A stretch of 5,910 nt of DNA from Candidatus Altimarinota bacterium (lineage in GTDB: Bacteria; Patescibacteriota; Gracilibacteria; BD1-5; UBA2023): contig DNKW01000080.1 in NCBI GenBank assembly GCA_003488655.1, forward strand, positions 1-5,910. The letters are read 5' to 3'. The notes beneath the pieces are model-generated. The model saw only the letters and a program-made list of their open reading frames with translations, did not search any database and was not told the origin of the DNA. The position numbers and the translations under genes are program-made. Positions 5,891 through 5,910 of this stretch are shown piece after piece (the stretch's first letter is position 1; every line of letters starts with the position of its first letter).

Positions 5891-5910
5891 AAAAAACTCC
5901 CCCCGAGAAC
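5891..5910 (-). terminator. Probable 3' half of a terminator from a gene beyond the window
   Basis: Read on the minus strand this is a G-rich run, GGGGGGAG, followed by six T's, the shape of the right arm and T-run of a rho-independent terminator. The matching C-rich arm would lie beyond base 5910. It would end an upstream minus-strand gene and isolate the promoter at 5837-5864. Only half is visible. Confidence 0.4.

Noticed and set aside
1..5910. CRISPR array, insertion sequence or prophage genes
   Set aside because: No regularly spaced repeats, transposase, integrase or terminal inverted repeats are visible. The only duplication is the tRNA 3' end.

Overview
The window comes from a bacterium that reads UGA as glycine (genetic code 25). 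That code is known from the candidate-phyla-radiation lineages Gracilibacteria (BD1-5/GN02) and Absconditabacteria (SR1), so one of these is the likely source. The sequence shows this directly. Three minus-strand genes carry nine in-frame TGA codons between them. Several of these sit exactly where a family demands glycine: the FAD-binding GxGxxG loop, the SGG-RCN motif of HI0933-type flavoproteins, and the LGE motif of pilus ATPase N-terminal modules. Every gene ends in TAA or TAG, never TGA. Read with the standard code, the largest gene falls apart into several fragments.

Layout from left to right. (1) Bases 1-42 are probably the last 13 codons of a plus-strand gene, with an EAL-like tail. 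Its stop codon overlaps the stop of a convergent flavoprotein gene (39-1148, minus). (2) A 250-base non-coding stretch leads to a plus-strand tRNA-Ser(GGA) (1399-1486) with its own terminator. Next comes an odd structured stretch (1531-1665) that ends in a second copy of the tRNA 3' end, followed by a second, bidirectional terminator. (3) A single 898-codon minus-strand gene (1717-4413) encodes a PilB/GspE-type pilus or secretion ATPase with a tandem array of MshEN-like modules at its N-terminus. (4) A minus-strand cluster at the right edge consists of two small unrecognised helical proteins (5577-5801 and 5319-5513) and a ZIP-family metal transporter (4546-5286). A good sigma70-like promoter at about 5837-5864 precedes it.

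All intact protein genes lie on the minus strand, and the tRNA is on the plus strand. None of the five visible minus-strand starts has a clear Shine-Dalgarno sequence. The genes do not form one pathway. One possible thread is cyclic di-GMP: MshEN modules can bind it, and EAL domains degrade it. That link is an inference from motifs only. The strongest results here are the recoded UGA, the reconstructed ATPase and the duplicated tRNA 3' end with a folded insert.
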